From JACKJP01 sp050249695 (GTDB taxonomy: Bacteria; Pseudomonadota; Alphaproteobacteria; Rhizobiales; Tepidamorphaceae), in contig JBFWQA010000002.1 of the NCBI GenBank assembly GCA_050249695.1, forward strand, positions 496,001 to 560,000: DNA of 64,000 nucleotides, given 5' to 3'. The notes beneath the pieces are model-generated. The model was not told the origin of the DNA, ran no database searches, and worked only from the letters and a program-made list of their open reading frames with translations. Position numbers and translations under genes: made by a program. Shown here piece after piece: positions 8,182-16,601 of this stretch. Positions within the stretch are counted from its first letter, which is position 1. Every line of letters starts with the position of its first letter.

Positions 8182-11100
8182 ATGGTCCAGCACGAGGCGG
8201 AACTTCTTCGAGCGCTGACGGAGGCCGCCGCCAGAGAGGCGAAAGCCCCCGCCGCGGAGCTCGATGCGCTGAGGAACTTCACCCGGCTCATGTTCGCCGA
8301 CGGCGTGAACGAGGACGTCGCGCCCTACACGCCCGCCGAACTGGCGCAGCTTGCCGGGAGCGCCTGGGCGTTCAGCCAGACGCGCGAGGCGGGAAAAGCC
8401 AAGGTCAGGGTCTACAATCCGCGTGCCGAGGGGGAAACCTCGCGCCTGCGCGATATCAGCGTCGTCGAAATCCTGAACGACAACATGCCGTTTCTCGTGG
8501 ATTCGGCCATGGCCGAACTGGCCGAAGAGGGGCGGGAAGTCCTGCTTGTCGTGCATCCGATCGAGGCTGTGAAACGCGGCAAGACCGGCAAGCGTACGAT
8601 GTTTCTGGGACGCGCCGGCGCCGCAGGCGCGGAAGCGCTGCGCGAGAGCCTCATTCATATTCACGTGCGCCGGATCGACAGCGATCTGGAGCGCCGCGGG
8701 ATCGAAGCGCGGCTCGCCAAGGTGTTCTCCGACGTGCGCCTTGCCGTCGAAGACTGGCAGAAGATGCGCGAGCGTCTGGCGAAGACCATCGAGACCTACA
8801 AATCGGCCCCGCCGCCCATTCCGGTCGAAGAGATCGCAGAGGCGATCCAGTTCCTCGAATGGCTCGCCGACAACAATTTCACCTTTCTGGGCATGCGCGA
8901 ATATGTCTTCAGCAACGGCGTCAATTCGCAGACGCTGGAGACAATCGGGGAGAAGGGCGTCAAGGGTCTTGGCCTGTTGCGCGACCCGTCATTGCGGATT
9001 CTGCGGCGCGGCGACCAGTTCGTCACCTATACGCCGGAGCTGCGGGAATTCCTCAAGCAGCCCGTGCCGCTGCTGGTGACGAAGGCGAACGTCAAATCCA
9101 CCATCCACCGCCGGGTCTATCTGGACTATGTCGGCGTCAAGACGTTCGACGAGGAGGGCGTGCTCGTCGGCGAACTCAGAATTGTCGGTCTGCTGACCTC
9201 CAGCGCCTACAACCGGTCGGTGCGTTCCATTCCCTATCTCAGGCGCAAGGCGGAGCTGGTGATGCAGGCGGCCGACCACGATCCGGTCAGCCATACGGGC
9301 AAGGCGCTGTGGAACGTACTGGAGACGTTTCCGCGCGACGAGCTGTTTCAGATCGATATAGAGACCCTGGCCGACTGGGCCCAGACGATCCTCAAGCTGC
9401 ACGAGCGACCGCGCATCCGCGTGCTGCCGCGGATCGACAAGTTCGACCGCTTCGTGTCCGTTCTCGTCTACGTGCCGCGCGACCGTTTCAACACGCAGGT
9501 GCGCATCAGGATCGGCGAGATGCTCGCCGAGGAATATCGCGGCCACGTTTCGGCGGCCTATCCGGCCTTTCCCGAAGGAACGCTGGCACGCGTCCATTTC
9601 ATCATCGGCCGCCGTCATGGCGACACGCCGAGGCCCGACGCGGCGATGCTGGAGGACCGCGTTGCGGAGATCGTCCGTTCGTGGGCCGACAGGCTCGAGG
9701 AAGCGCTCGAGCAGCGCTACGAGACCCTCGTCGCGGGCGATATATTCAAACGCTATCGCGATGCCTTTTCTCCCGCGTATCGGGGTGTCTTCGCGGCCGA
9801 AAGCGCCATCGACGATATCGAGCTCGTCGAAAAGCTTTCCGAGAACCGGCCGCTGATCATCAGGTTCCACAAGCGCCTCGAGGACGGACACAGGCGCATT
9901 GCCCTGAAACTCTTTCACCGCGGCCATCCGATCCCCCTGTCGCAGCGCGTGCCGATCCTGGAGAATCTCGGCTTCCGGGTGATCGACGAGCGCTCGTTCA
10001 GCGTCGACAAGCCGCTCCAGACCGGCAGCGAACCGGTATGGATGCACGACATGGTGCTGGAGGCCCGGTCCGGAGAGATCGACCTCGATGCGCTCGCGGA
10101 GCCGCTACAGGCGAGCTATATGGCCGTGGCCGAGGGGCGTGCCGAAAACGATGGCTACAACGCGCTTACCGCCGTCGCAGGCGCGGGCTGGCGCGATGTC
10201 GCGATGATCCGAGCCTACAGCCGCTATCTCAGGCAGATCCGCGTCCCCTATTCGCAGGATTACATGTGGACGACGCTGGCCGCGCATGGCTCGCTGGCGA
10301 AACTGCTCATCGAGCTGTTCCACGTATCGCACGATCCGGCGCGTGGCGCGGAGGATCGCGGCGCGATCCTCAGAGCGATCGAGGACGGCCTGCAAGGCGT
10401 GCCGAGCCTTGACGAGGATTCGATCCTCAGGCGCTTCGTCAATCTGATCACCGCCACGGTCAGGACGAATTTCTTCCAGCTCGACGCGCACGGGCAGCCA
10501 CGCAACACGATCGCCTTCAAATTCGACGGCGCGAAGGTCGACGGCATGCCGGCGCCGCGCAGCTTCAGGGAGATTTTCGTCTACAGCCCGCGCGTGGAGG
10601 GCGTTCATCTGCGATTCGGCAAGATCGCCCGCGGCGGGCTCCGCTGGTCGGACAGGCCGCAGGACTTCCGCACCGAGGTGCTGGGTCTTGTCAAGGCGCA
10701 GCAGGTCAAGAACGCCGTGATCGTACCCGTCGGTTCCAAGGGCGGGTTTGTTCCCAAGCAACCGCCGGCATCCGGCAACCGCGACGACGTGCTTGCCGAG
10801 GGTATCGCCTGCTACAGGCTTTTCGTTTCCAGCCTGCTCGACATCACGGACAATCTCGATCTCGACAAGGTCCTGCCGCCCGATCGTGTCGTGCGTCACG
10901 ATGGCGACGATCCCTATCTCGTGGTCGCAGCGGACAAGGGTACGGCAAGCTTTTCCGACATCGCCAACGGCATTTCGCTCGATCATGGCTTCTGGCTGGG
11001 CGATGCTTTCGCCAGCGGCGGATCGGCGGGCTACGACCACAAGAAGATGGGCATCACCGCGCGCGGCGGCTGGGAGGCGGTGAAACGGCACTTCAGGGAA

Positions 11101-13008
11101 ATGAACGTCGACATCCAGACGACGCCCTTTTCCGTCATCGGCGTCGGCGACATGTCGGGCGACGTCTTCGGCAACGGCATGCTGCTGTCGAAGAAGATCC
11201 GGCTGGTGGCCGCCTTCGATCATCGCGACATCTTCATCGACCCAAGGCCCGACGAGGAAAGAAGCTGGGAGGAGCGCAAGCGGCTCTTCGAACTGCCGCG
11301 TTCCAGCTGGCAGGACTACGACCGCAAGCTGATATCGAAAGGCGGCGGCGTTTTCAGCCGGAAGGAGAAATCGATCAAGCTCACGCCGCAGATCCGCGAA
11401 CTGCTCGGCATCGACAGCGACGCGCTGGCGCCATATGCGCTGATATCGGCAATCCTCAAGGCCAGGGCGGACCTCCTGTGGTTCGGCGGGATCGGCACAT
11501 ATGTCCGCGCGAGCAGCGAGAGCGACGATCAGGTCGGCGACAGGGCGAACGATATCCTGCGCGTCGCGGCATCCGAGCTTAACGTCACCGTCATCGGCGA
11601 GGGCGCCAATCTCGGGGTGACGCAGCGCGGGCGGATCGAATTCGCGCTGGCGGGCGGACGCATCAACACCGACGCCATCGACAACTCCGCAGGCGTCAAT
11701 TCCTCCGACATGGAAGTCAACATCAAGATCGCGCTCGGCACCGTGGTGCGCGAGGGTTCGCTGAGCACGGCGCAGCGCAACAGATTGCTGGCCGACATGA
11801 CCGGGGAAGTGGCAGGACTCGTCCTGCGCAACAACTATCTTCAGACCCTTGCGATCAGCCTTGCGGAACGCCGCGGCGCGGAGGAAGCCGGATTTCTGCG
11901 CCGGCTCATGCGGACGCTGGAGGCCGGCGGGCGGCTGGACCGGCAGATCGAATTCCTGCCGGCCGATCCGGCGATCGTGGAGCGCATGGCACGCGGCGAA
12001 GGCTTCACGCGGCCGGAACTCGCCGTGCTGCTCGCCTATGCGAAGATCGACCTTTTCGACAAGCTGCTGGAAAGCTCCGTTCCGGACGATCCCTATCTCG
12101 GCCGCGAGCTGATGCGCTATTTCCCGAAGCGCCTGCAGAAGAAATTTCCCAATGCGATCCGCGACCACCGGCTGCGGCGGGAGATTATCGCGACGGTGCT
12201 GTCAAACAGCATGATCAATCGCGGCGGTCCGAGTTTCGCAACCAGGATAGCCGATCAGACCGGCGCCAGTTCGGACGAGATCGCCCGCGCCTTCGCCGTC
12301 GCGCGCGACAGCTTTCAGCTCGGCGACATCATCGCAGCTATCGATGCGCTCGACAACGAGATCGGCGGCGACGTCCAGCTGCAGCTCTACACGCAAGTGC
12401 AGAGCCTGTTGATCGGCCAGGTCGCCTGGCATGTCACGAACGACGATCCGGAAGGGCCGCTGGAAGAGGATGTCTCCCACTACAAGAAGGGCATCACCGA
12501 ATTGACCCGAGCGATCGACAAGGTGATCCCCGACGCCATGCTCCTGTCGCTTCGGGAGCGTCAATCCGGATACGAGACGGCGGGCGTGCCGGCGGCATTG
12601 GCGCGGCGGGTCGCGCTGTTCGGGCCGCTGTCCCAGGCCGGCAACGTCATCATGACCGCCGATACGGCGAACAAGCCGCTGGCGCAGGTCGCGGAGACCT
12701 ATTTCGCGGCCGGCGCGGCCTTCACCGTCGACAGGCTCGTCGACGCGGCGCACACGCTGCACCTGCCCGACTATTACGACCGCCTCGCGCTGAACCGGAC
12801 GCTCGACTCGCTGGCGGCCGCGCAGCGCGCCATCACCGCCCGATCGTTGGGGGCGGGAAAGGGCGCCGCCGGGGTGGAGGCCTGGATAGAGGCCTGCGGA
12901 CACGACGCCCAGCGCGCGCGCAGGATGATCGGCGACATCGCCAGCTCGCCGCTGACGCTGTCGCGGCTCTCCGTCGCCGCGGGACTGCTCGGTGACATCG
13001 TGCGATGA
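8182..13008 (+). CDS. gdhB: NAD-specific glutamate dehydrogenase, large (180 kDa) class
   Basis: At 1608 residues it matches the large bacterial NAD-GDH class, which oxidatively deaminates glutamate to 2-oxoglutarate and ammonium and mainly serves amino-acid catabolism. The N-terminal ~700 residues are the regulatory ACT-like/helical region. The catalytic core follows, with GGLRWSDR and the lysine-bearing VPVGSKGGFVPK around residues 820-860, and the dinucleotide-binding region GEGANLGVT near 1140. GGGAGG-like purines (8171-8176) precede ATG 8182. The last four bases overlap the start of the MFS gene (ATGA), so the two are probably co-transcribed. No frameshift was seen across 4.8 kb. Confidence 0.95.
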   Translation: MVQHEAELLRALTEAAAREAKAPAAELDALRNFTRLMFADGVNEDVAPYTPAELAQLAGSAWAFSQTREAGKAKVRVYNPRAEGETSRLRDISVVEILNDNMPFLVDSAMAELAEEGREVLLVVHPIEAVKRGKTGKRTMFLGRAGAAGAEALRESLIHIHVRRIDSDLERRGIEARLAKVFSDVRLAVEDWQKMRERLAKTIETYKSAPPPIPVEEIAEAIQFLEWLADNNFTFLGMREYVFSNGVNSQTLETIGEKGVKGLGLLRDPSLRILRRGDQFVTYTPELREFLKQPVPLLVTKANVKSTIHRRVYLDYVGVKTFDEEGVLVGELRIVGLLTSSAYNRSVRSIPYLRRKAELVMQAADHDPVSHTGKALWNVLETFPRDELFQIDIETLADWAQTILKLHERPRIRVLPRIDKFDRFVSVLVYVPRDRFNTQVRIRIGEMLAEEYRGHVSAAYPAFPEGTLARVHFIIGRRHGDTPRPDAAMLEDRVAEIVRSWADRLEEALEQRYETLVAGDIFKRYRDAFSPAYRGVFAAESAIDDIELVEKLSENRPLIIRFHKRLEDGHRRIALKLFHRGHPIPLSQRVPILENLGFRVIDERSFSVDKPLQTGSEPVWMHDMVLEARSGEIDLDALAEPLQASYMAVAEGRAENDGYNALTAVAGAGWRDVAMIRAYSRYLRQIRVPYSQDYMWTTLAAHGSLAKLLIELFHVSHDPARGAEDRGAILRAIEDGLQGVPSLDEDSILRRFVNLITATVRTNFFQLDAHGQPRNTIAFKFDGAKVDGMPAPRSFREIFVYSPRVEGVHLRFGKIARGGLRWSDRPQDFRTEVLGLVKAQQVKNAVIVPVGSKGGFVPKQPPASGNRDDVLAEGIACYRLFVSSLLDITDNLDLDKVLPPDRVVRHDGDDPYLVVAADKGTASFSDIANGISLDHGFWLGDAFASGGSAGYDHKKMGITARGGWEAVKRHFREMNVDIQTTPFSVIGVGDMSGDVFGNGMLLSKKIRLVAAFDHRDIFIDPRPDEERSWEERKRLFELPRSSWQDYDRKLISKGGGVFSRKEKSIKLTPQIRELLGIDSDALAPYALISAILKARADLLWFGGIGTYVRASSESDDQVGDRANDILRVAASELNVTVIGEGANLGVTQRGRIEFALAGGRINTDAIDNSAGVNSSDMEVNIKIALGTVVREGSLSTAQRNRLLADMTGEVAGLVLRNNYLQTLAISLAERRGAEEAGFLRRLMRTLEAGGRLDRQIEFLPADPAIVERMARGEGFTRPELAVLLAYAKIDLFDKLLESSVPDDPYLGRELMRYFPKRLQKKFPNAIRDHRLRREIIATVLSNSMINRGGPSFATRIADQTGASSDEIARAFAVARDSFQLGDIIAAIDALDNEIGGDVQLQLYTQVQSLLIGQVAWHVTNDDPEGPLEEDVSHYKKGITELTRAIDKVIPDAMLLSLRERQSGYETAGVPAALARRVALFGPLSQAGNVIMTADTANKPLAQVAETYFAAGAAFTVDRLVDAAHTLHLPDYYDRLALNRTLDSLAAAQRAITARSLGAGKGAAGVEAWIEACGHDAQRARRMIGDIASSPLTLSRLSVAAGLLGDIVR

Positions 13009-14375
13009 GGACAAAGGCGGGGGGCGAGGCGGCGGCGCGGCGCATGCGGGGCGCCTGGGTTCTCTTCGACTGGGCGGCGCAACCTTTCTACACGGTGATA
13101 CTCACCTTCATCTTCGGTCCCTATTTCGTCTCCCGCGTCGCCGACAATCCGGTTGAAGGTCAGGCCCTGTGGGGCGCCGCCGCCGCCGCCGGCGGCATCG
13201 TCATCGCGATCCTGAGCCCCGTGCTCGGCGCCATTGCCGATCAGGGCGGGCGGCGCATGAGATGGATCGCGCTCTTTTCCGCGGCGCTGGTTACGGGCTC
13301 GGCCGGTCTCTGGTTCGCCGTTCCGGACGCCGCGGCAGGCACCGTCTATCTCGTCCTCGGCGCCTTCGTGCTCGCCATGCTGGGCGCGGAATTCGCAACC
13401 GTCTTCACCAACGCGATGCTGCCCGACATCGCCCCGCCCGGCGGCGTCGGCCGGCTGAGCGGCCTTGGCTGGGGCGTCGGCTATCTCGGGGGCCTCGTCA
13501 GCCTGTTCATCATGCTCGCCTTCATTGTCGCGGCGCCCTCGAGCGGGCGCACGCTGGCGGGACTTGCGCCGTTGCTGCCTGAAACCATCCCCTTCGCCGG
13601 GGAACGGGCGAGCGGTCCGTTGAGCGGTCTGTGGTATCTCATCTTCGTGCTGCCGCTGTTCGCATTCGCCCCCCGCGACACACGCCGACAGCCCGCGGCA
13701 GCCGGATTTGCCGCCGCGCTCGGGGCGCTCGGACGAAGTCTGAGGTCCTATGGATTTCACTCGCTCTACATACGCTTCCTGTTCGCGCGCATGATCTATG
13801 CGGACGGGCTTGCCGCGCTTTTCACCTTCGGCGGCGTCTATGCCGCTTCCGTGTTCGGCTGGGGCGCGACCGAGCTCGGGCTCTTCGGCATCCTGCTGAC
13901 GCTCACCGGTGCGGGCGGCGCGATCGCGGGCGGACGTGCGGATGAACGTTTCGGGCCACGCCGTGTGATCGTTGTCTCGCTTGCGGCACTCGCGATGCTC
14001 GGCGTGCTGGCCCTGTCGGCGGGACGCGGTCACATATTGTTTCTCGTCGAAGTGCGGCCGGCGGGCGAAGGGCTGTTCTCGGGCCCCGCGGAGCGGTTCT
14101 ATCTCATCGTGGGCGCGCTGATCGGCGCTTTCGCCGGTCCGGTCCAGGCGGCGAGCCGCAATGTGGTGACAAGGCTCGCCCAGCCCGGCCGCATGACCGA
14201 GGCGTTCGGTCTTTTTGCGTTCTCAGGCAAGGCGACGGCGTTTCTTGCGCCGGCCCTCGTCGCGGCGGTGACGACGGCGAGCGGCAGCCAGAGCACGGGC
14301 ATCGCCGTCATCATCGTGTTCCTGCTTGCGGGTCTGGCGCTGTTTGCAAGGATACCGATCGCGACTTCGCGATGA
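13005..14375 (+). CDS. MFS transporter, UMF1 (Atg22-like) family
   Basis: A 456-residue polytopic protein with about 12 membrane segments. The opening stretch, WVLFDWAAQPFYTVILTFIF, is the distinctive start of UMF1-family carriers related to the yeast vacuolar amino-acid effluxer Atg22, and an MFS loop motif follows (GAIADQGGRRMRW). The gene overlaps the glutamate dehydrogenase stop by four bases. That coupling suggests, without proving, that it moves an amino acid or a product linked to glutamate catabolism. The substrate is otherwise unknown. Confidence 0.85.
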   Translation: MRTKAGGEAAARRMRGAWVLFDWAAQPFYTVILTFIFGPYFVSRVADNPVEGQALWGAAAAAGGIVIAILSPVLGAIADQGGRRMRWIALFSAALVTGSAGLWFAVPDAAAGTVYLVLGAFVLAMLGAEFATVFTNAMLPDIAPPGGVGRLSGLGWGVGYLGGLVSLFIMLAFIVAAPSSGRTLAGLAPLLPETIPFAGERASGPLSGLWYLIFVLPLFAFAPRDTRRQPAAAGFAAALGALGRSLRSYGFHSLYIRFLFARMIYADGLAALFTFGGVYAASVFGWGATELGLFGILLTLTGAGGAIAGGRADERFGPRRVIVVSLAALAMLGVLALSAGRGHILFLVEVRPAGEGLFSGPAERFYLIVGALIGAFAGPVQAASRNVVTRLAQPGRMTEAFGLFAFSGKATAFLAPALVAAVTTASGSQSTGIAVIIVFLLAGLALFARIPIATSR

Positions 14376-14509
14376 AGCGGCCGCGAGCGTTCTGACGTTT
14401 TCGTGAGGTGCCGATTCTTTCCGGAACATCCCGCCGGGGCGGGGATTGTCCCTTGCAAGGCGCGCGACGGCAAAGCGGCGCGTCACAACCTGCAAGAAAG
14501 GAAACCCCC

Positions 14510-14860
14510 ATGACCTTCAAGACCCTTACGGCCATTCTGCTCGCGGCCGGCCTTGCCTCGCCGGCGCTCGCGCAGAGCGCGGCATCGGACAACGCGACCG
14601 CGAAGAGCCCTGTCATCGACACTTGGGATCAGGATGTCCGCGGCTCGTTCTTCAAGGACCAGAAGAGCTACACGCTCTATCCGCAGGAAGAGGCGATGGG
14701 CAATTTCGCCAATCTGTCGGATGCCCAGAAGGAGCGCGTGCGGCAGGAATGCATGACCGCGCCCAATACGGAAATCAACCCGGCCGACGCCGCCAAGGAG
14801 CGCGATCAGGCGTTCAACACGCTGTGCCTGTGGGTGCGGGGTGAGCCCAAGGCCAACTAG
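14510..14860 (+). CDS. Small exported protein of unknown function
   Basis: A 116-residue protein beginning with a standard Sec signal peptide: MTFK, a hydrophobic core, then ASPALAQS with likely cleavage after ALA. The mature part is hydrophilic, rich in Asp/Glu/Lys, and has two cysteines (QEC and TLC) that could form one disulfide. I do not recognise a domain. The AAGAAAGGA ribosome-binding site is seven bases upstream of ATG 14510. It has its own strong terminator (14884-14920), so it is probably a monocistronic gene between gdhB-MFS and the convergent purH. Confidence 0.75.
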   Translation: MTFKTLTAILLAAGLASPALAQSAASDNATAKSPVIDTWDQDVRGSFFKDQKSYTLYPQEEAMGNFANLSDAQKERVRQECMTAPNTEINPADAAKERDQAFNTLCLWVRGEPKAN

Positions 14861-14883
14861 GCCGGCTGCGGATTTTCAGACAT

Positions 14884-14920
14884 CGCCCCGGGGACGCCAT
14901 TCGTCTCCGGGGCGTTTCTT
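14884..14920 (+). terminator. Rho-independent terminator of the small exported protein gene
   Basis: A 13-bp stem with a single mismatch pairs 14884-14896 (CGCCCCGGGGACG) with 14902-14914 (CGTCTCCGGGGCG) over a five-base loop, directly followed by TTTCTT. The U-rich tail exists only on the plus strand, so it terminates the exported-protein gene. For the convergent purH it may act only as a 3' hairpin. Confidence 0.85.
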
Positions 14921-14923
14921 GCG

Positions 14924-16501
14924 TCAGTGCCGGAAATGCCGCATGCCGGTGAAGAGCATCGCGATACCGGCCTTGTCGGCGGCCTCGATCACTTCGCTGT
15001 CACGCATGGAGCCGCCGGGCTGGATGACGGCCGTCGCCCCTGCGGCGACAGCGGCCATCAATCCGTCGGCGAAGGGAAAGAACGCGTCGGAAGCGACGAC
15101 GGAACCCTGCGTCAGGGGCACCGCACCTTCGCCGGCGGCATCCTCGGCCTTGCGGGCGGCGATCCGCGCGGAATCGACGCGGCTCATCTGCCCCGCGCCG
15201 ATGCCGACCGTCGCGAGGTTCCTGGCATAGACGATGGCGTTGGACTTGACGTGCTTGGCAACGCGCCAGGCGAACAGCAGGTCGGCGCGCTCGGCATCCG
15301 TGGGCGCGCGTTTCGTCGCCACCTTGAGATCGAGACCCGTCAGCGTGCCGCTGTCGCGGCTCTGCACCAGCAGGCCGCCGGCGACGTTGCGGATCGAAAG
15401 GCCCGGCGCGCCGGCGTCCGGCAATCCCTCCGTCAGCAGCAGGCGCAGGTTCTTCTTGGCCGCGAAGATGGCGAGCGCCGCCTCGTCGGCGCCGGGGGCG
15501 ATCACGACTTCGGTGAAGATGCCGGTAATCGCTTCCGCGGCCGCCGCGTCGAGCGGGCGATTGGCCGCGACGATGCCGCCGAAGGCGCTGACCGGATCGC
15601 AGGCATGGGCACGGTGATAGGCTTCGACGAGCGACGCACCGGTCGCGACGCCGCAGGGATTGGCGTGCTTGATGATGGCGATGGAGGGCTTGTCCCGATC
15701 GAATTCGGCGACCAGTTCGAAGGCCGCGTCGGTGTCGTTGATATTGTTGTAGGACAGCTCCTTGCCTTGAACGACGCGGGCCGACGCGACGCCCTGGCGT
15801 TTGGGCGCGCTGGCGTAGAAGCGGGCGGACTGATGCGGATTTTCGCCATAGCGCAACGTCTGGAGTAGCCTGCCGCCGACCGCAAACCATTCGGGCGCCT
15901 CGACGCCGGCCTGCTGGTTGAGCCAACCGGAAATGGCCGCATCATAGGCGGCGGTGCGCGAGAAGGCCTTTGCGGCGAGACGGCGGCGCGTCGACAGGGT
16001 GACGCCGCCGCCTGCGATCTCGCCCCCGACAGTCGCGTAGTCCCCAGGATCGACGATCACGACAAGACCGGAATGGTTCTTTGCCGCAGCCCGGATCATC
16101 GCGGGGCCGCCGATGTCGATGTTCTCGATGGTCTCGTCAAAGCCCGCGCCCTTCTCCACCGTCGCCTCGAAGGGATAGAGATTGACCACCAGCAGATCGA
16201 TCGGCCGGATGCCGAGGGCTCCGATCGCCTGCATGTGCTCGCTTCTGGCCCGGTCGGCCAGCAGGGCGCCGTGGATCGCCGGATGGAGGGTCTTGACCCT
16301 GCCGTCCATGATCTCGGGAAAGCCGGTAACCTCAGAGACGTCGGTCACCTCGATGCCGGCCTCGCGCAGCGACCGGGCGGTGCCGCCGGTGGAGAGGATC
16401 TCCACGCCCATCCCGGCGAGGCTGGCGGCGAATTCGATGATGCCGGTCTTGTCCGACACCGAGATGAGCGCCCGGGAAACGGCGATTGAGTGGTCGGCCA
16501 A
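14924..16501 (-). CDS. purH: Bifunctional AICAR formyltransferase/IMP cyclohydrolase
   Basis: 525 residues, the usual PurH length. The N-terminal MGS-like cyclohydrolase domain (about 1-195) starts with ALISVSDKTGI and contains LSTGGTARSL. The C-terminal AICAR transformylase domain contains the IKHANPCGVA motif with the catalytic Lys-His pair. It performs the last two steps of de novo purine synthesis: AICAR to FAICAR using 10-formyl-THF, then ring closure to IMP. It is the last gene of the htpX-rsmB-heparinase-purH block, 100 bases after the heparinase gene. FolD, encoded elsewhere in this window, can supply the folate donor. Confidence 0.97.
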   Translation of the reverse strand: MADHSIAVSRALISVSDKTGIIEFAASLAGMGVEILSTGGTARSLREAGIEVTDVSEVTGFPEIMDGRVKTLHPAIHGALLADRARSEHMQAIGALGIRPIDLLVVNLYPFEATVEKGAGFDETIENIDIGGPAMIRAAAKNHSGLVVIVDPGDYATVGGEIAGGGVTLSTRRRLAAKAFSRTAAYDAAISGWLNQQAGVEAPEWFAVGGRLLQTLRYGENPHQSARFYASAPKRQGVASARVVQGKELSYNNINDTDAAFELVAEFDRDKPSIAIIKHANPCGVATGASLVEAYHRAHACDPVSAFGGIVAANRPLDAAAAEAITGIFTEVVIAPGADEAALAIFAAKKNLRLLLTEGLPDAGAPGLSIRNVAGGLLVQSRDSGTLTGLDLKVATKRAPTDAERADLLFAWRVAKHVKSNAIVYARNLATVGIGAGQMSRVDSARIAARKAEDAAGEGAVPLTQGSVVASDAFFPFADGLMAAVAAGATAVIQPGGSMRDSEVIEAADKAGIAMLFTGMRHFRH

Positions 16502-16601
16502 GGAAACCTCCAGACATGCAAAATGGGAACGGCGCGGCAGGCCGCGGGCGCCGATTCGCCAGCGGGGTTAGCACATGGGTCCCGGCCCGTCACCTCCGGC
16601 G

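Noticed and set aside
10105..12168. 687-codon minus-strand frame inside gdhB
   Set aside because: Antisense shadow of a conserved enzyme with intact catalytic motifs on the plus strand.
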